Source: Tessaracoccus defluvii (lineage in GTDB: Bacteria > Actinomycetota > Actinomycetes > Propionibacteriales > Propionibacteriaceae). Taken from it: DNA of 64,000 nucleotides. Under the pieces are notes generated by a model that saw nothing but the letters and a program-made list of their open reading frames with translations, searched no databases and was not told the origin of the DNA. Positions within the stretch are counted from its first letter, which is position 1. Every line of letters starts with the position of its first letter. This document shows positions 63,259 through 64,000 of the stretch, piece after piece. The stretch covers positions 2,170,001-2,234,000 of the forward strand of contig NZ_CP060789.1 in the NCBI RefSeq assembly GCF_014489575.1, written 5' to 3'. The translations under genes were made by a program, and so were the position numbers.

Positions 63259-63797
63259 GACGCCACCGCCCTGACCAGTTTGAACAGCTCGGCAGGCAGG
63301 TCCGGCTGTGCGTCCCGCCCCCGGACCACCACCCATCCCGAGCCGCGCAGGCGTGACTCGCCCAGCGCGGTGATGCTGGCCGCCGCTGCGAAGAGGACCG
63401 TCCGGTGCCTGCCCAGTTCCTCCTCCGGGATGTGGAGGCGCTGCTCGACGGTGAAGCTGCCTGTGGTGGCCCACACCTGTTCGCCGAACCGGAGGAAGCC
63501 GCGCATGGCGTGGCCGTCGTCGTCGACCCGCACCTTGGTGCTCGGCCCGAAGCGGGGGCTGGTGAGGGTCGCGTCGCTCCACACCCAGGGGCACTCGTGA
63601 TGCTTGGAGCCGAAGACCCGTGCCACCAACTCGGTGGGGAGCCCAAGCCGCTCGGAAGCCTCCGCGCGCATGAGGCCCTTGAGGCTGGTCGACGGCAGCG
63701 GGTTGGTGCGGTCGACGGGGGCGTCATACCCGTTGATGGGAGCCCCCGCGCCGATCCTGAACGGTCCGTTGAACGTGATGTCGAAGCTCAGGATCAC
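63255..63797 (-). CDS. Csm3-like RAMP protein (single domain)
   Basis: A 180-residue RAMP: ILSFDITFNGPFRIGAGAP, TNPLPSTSLKGLMRAEASERLG (the conserved S-S-L-K-G-x-x-R), VFGSKHHECPWVWSD, and a C-terminal glycine loop ESRLRGSGWVVV. In III-D such subunits line the crRNA backbone. GTG 63797 has an AGGAGG ribosome site. Its start overlaps the upstream stop by 4 bp, and its own stop overlaps csx10. Confidence 0.87.
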   Translation of the reverse strand: MILSFDITFNGPFRIGAGAPINGYDAPVDRTNPLPSTSLKGLMRAEASERLGLPTELVARVFGSKHHECPWVWSDATLTSPRFGPSTKVRVDDDGHAMRGFLRFGEQVWATTGSFTVEQRLHIPEEELGRHRTVLFAAAASITALGESRLRGSGWVVVRGRDAQPDLPAELFKLVRAVAS

Positions 63798-64000
63798 GAT
63801 GCCTCCTTCGTCTCTTCATCGATGTCTTCGTCAGGCAGATCCGGCCACCAGCGCGCCCGCGACAGGGTGGCAGGGAGGTGCGGGACCGCCGCGGCGGAGA
63901 CGGTGTTGCCGGTGCGCTTCGCCCACTTCGCCACGGCGTCGCCGAGGTCGGCCGGCGCGGAGCGCACCAGATCGGTCAGCGAGCCGCGCGCCGAGGGGCC
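63794..64000 (-). CDS. C-terminal end of the first effector gene (possibly cas10), cut by the window edge
   Basis: Sixty-eight codons are visible, ending DEDIDEETKEAS. The piece (LTDLVRSAPADLGDAVAKWAKRTGN, LPATLSRARWWPDLPDE) has no diagnostic motif. By position it should be cas10 or another RAMP of the III-D complex. It is coupled to the Csm3-like gene by a GTGA overlap. Confidence 0.5.
   Translation of the reverse strand, partial: GPSARGSLTDLVRSAPADLGDAVAKWAKRTGNTVSAAAVPHLPATLSRARWWPDLPDEDIDEETKEAS

Noticed and set aside
1..64000. tRNA or rRNA genes and an integrase with attachment sites
   Set aside because: No T-loop-like GTTCGANTC with flanking acceptor stem, no rRNA segment and no tyrosine or serine integrase found, so the accessory genes are not shown to form one integrative element.

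Overview
The window is high-GC DNA from an actinobacterium. The dense GC-rich coding, actinobacterial IS families, leaderless-looking promoters and a free-standing transaldolase would fit the Propionibacteriaceae, but no rRNA or tRNA is present to confirm a family. It reads as an accessory (defence and mobile) region with a few housekeeping or catabolic genes between.

Layout. 1-1.8 kb: the 5' part of a type I-E cas3 (minus strand) and two decayed I-E repeats. 2.1-2.8 kb: an IS1380-family remnant. 3.1-6.4 kb: a coupled MntA-HepT-TOTE (primase/helicase) operon. 6.6-7.2 kb: a RelE/Phd-type toxin-antitoxin pair. 7.5-14.4 kb: a giant SF1 helicase/nuclease and a DUF4143 ATPase, both frameshifted. 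14.6-21.4 kb: transaldolase, AlbA_2 regulator, RIO kinase, PadR with a membrane partner, and an XRE/ImmA pair. 21.4-28.7 kb: gene fragments, a Sel1 protein, an HD hydrolase, vapBC and a DUF262 (GmrSD-like) restriction gene whose first 80 bp are duplicated onto a peptidase fragment. 29-34.4 kb: IS1634 and IS3 elements and truncated host genes. 34.4-37 kb: two GNATs, mazEF-like TA, and arr (rifampin ADP-ribosyltransferase). 37-41 kb: a GntP permease, 3-hydroxyisobutyrate-dehydrogenase-type enzyme and DUF1537 kinase operon for four-carbon sugar acids. 41-45.3 kb: an unrecognised three-gene cluster and a FadR-type GntR regulator. 45.6-49.1 kb: a TIR/solute-binding-domain fusion followed by a 2-hydroxyacid dehydrogenase and a GNAT, with a convergent ATP-grasp gene. 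49.3-53.3 kb: a TIR-TM-beta-propeller protein and a helical partner. 53.4-64 kb: a type III-D CRISPR-Cas locus running right to left: an upstream gene cut by the edge (possibly cas10), Csm3-like RAMP, csx10, Csm3-like double RAMP, csx19-like, cas6, array 2, reverse transcriptase-cas1 fusion, cas2, array 1.

The III-D locus is the main system. The RT-Cas1/Cas2 pair should allow spacers to be taken from RNA. Both arrays are read on the minus strand and have homologous leaders, and the leader of array 1 is split by an IS30-family element with a 3-bp target duplication. A recurring technical feature is that at least nine genes are broken by a single missing base, mostly within runs of 4-6 C/G. Uncorrected long-read homopolymer error is the likeliest cause, so those genes are probably intact in the organism.
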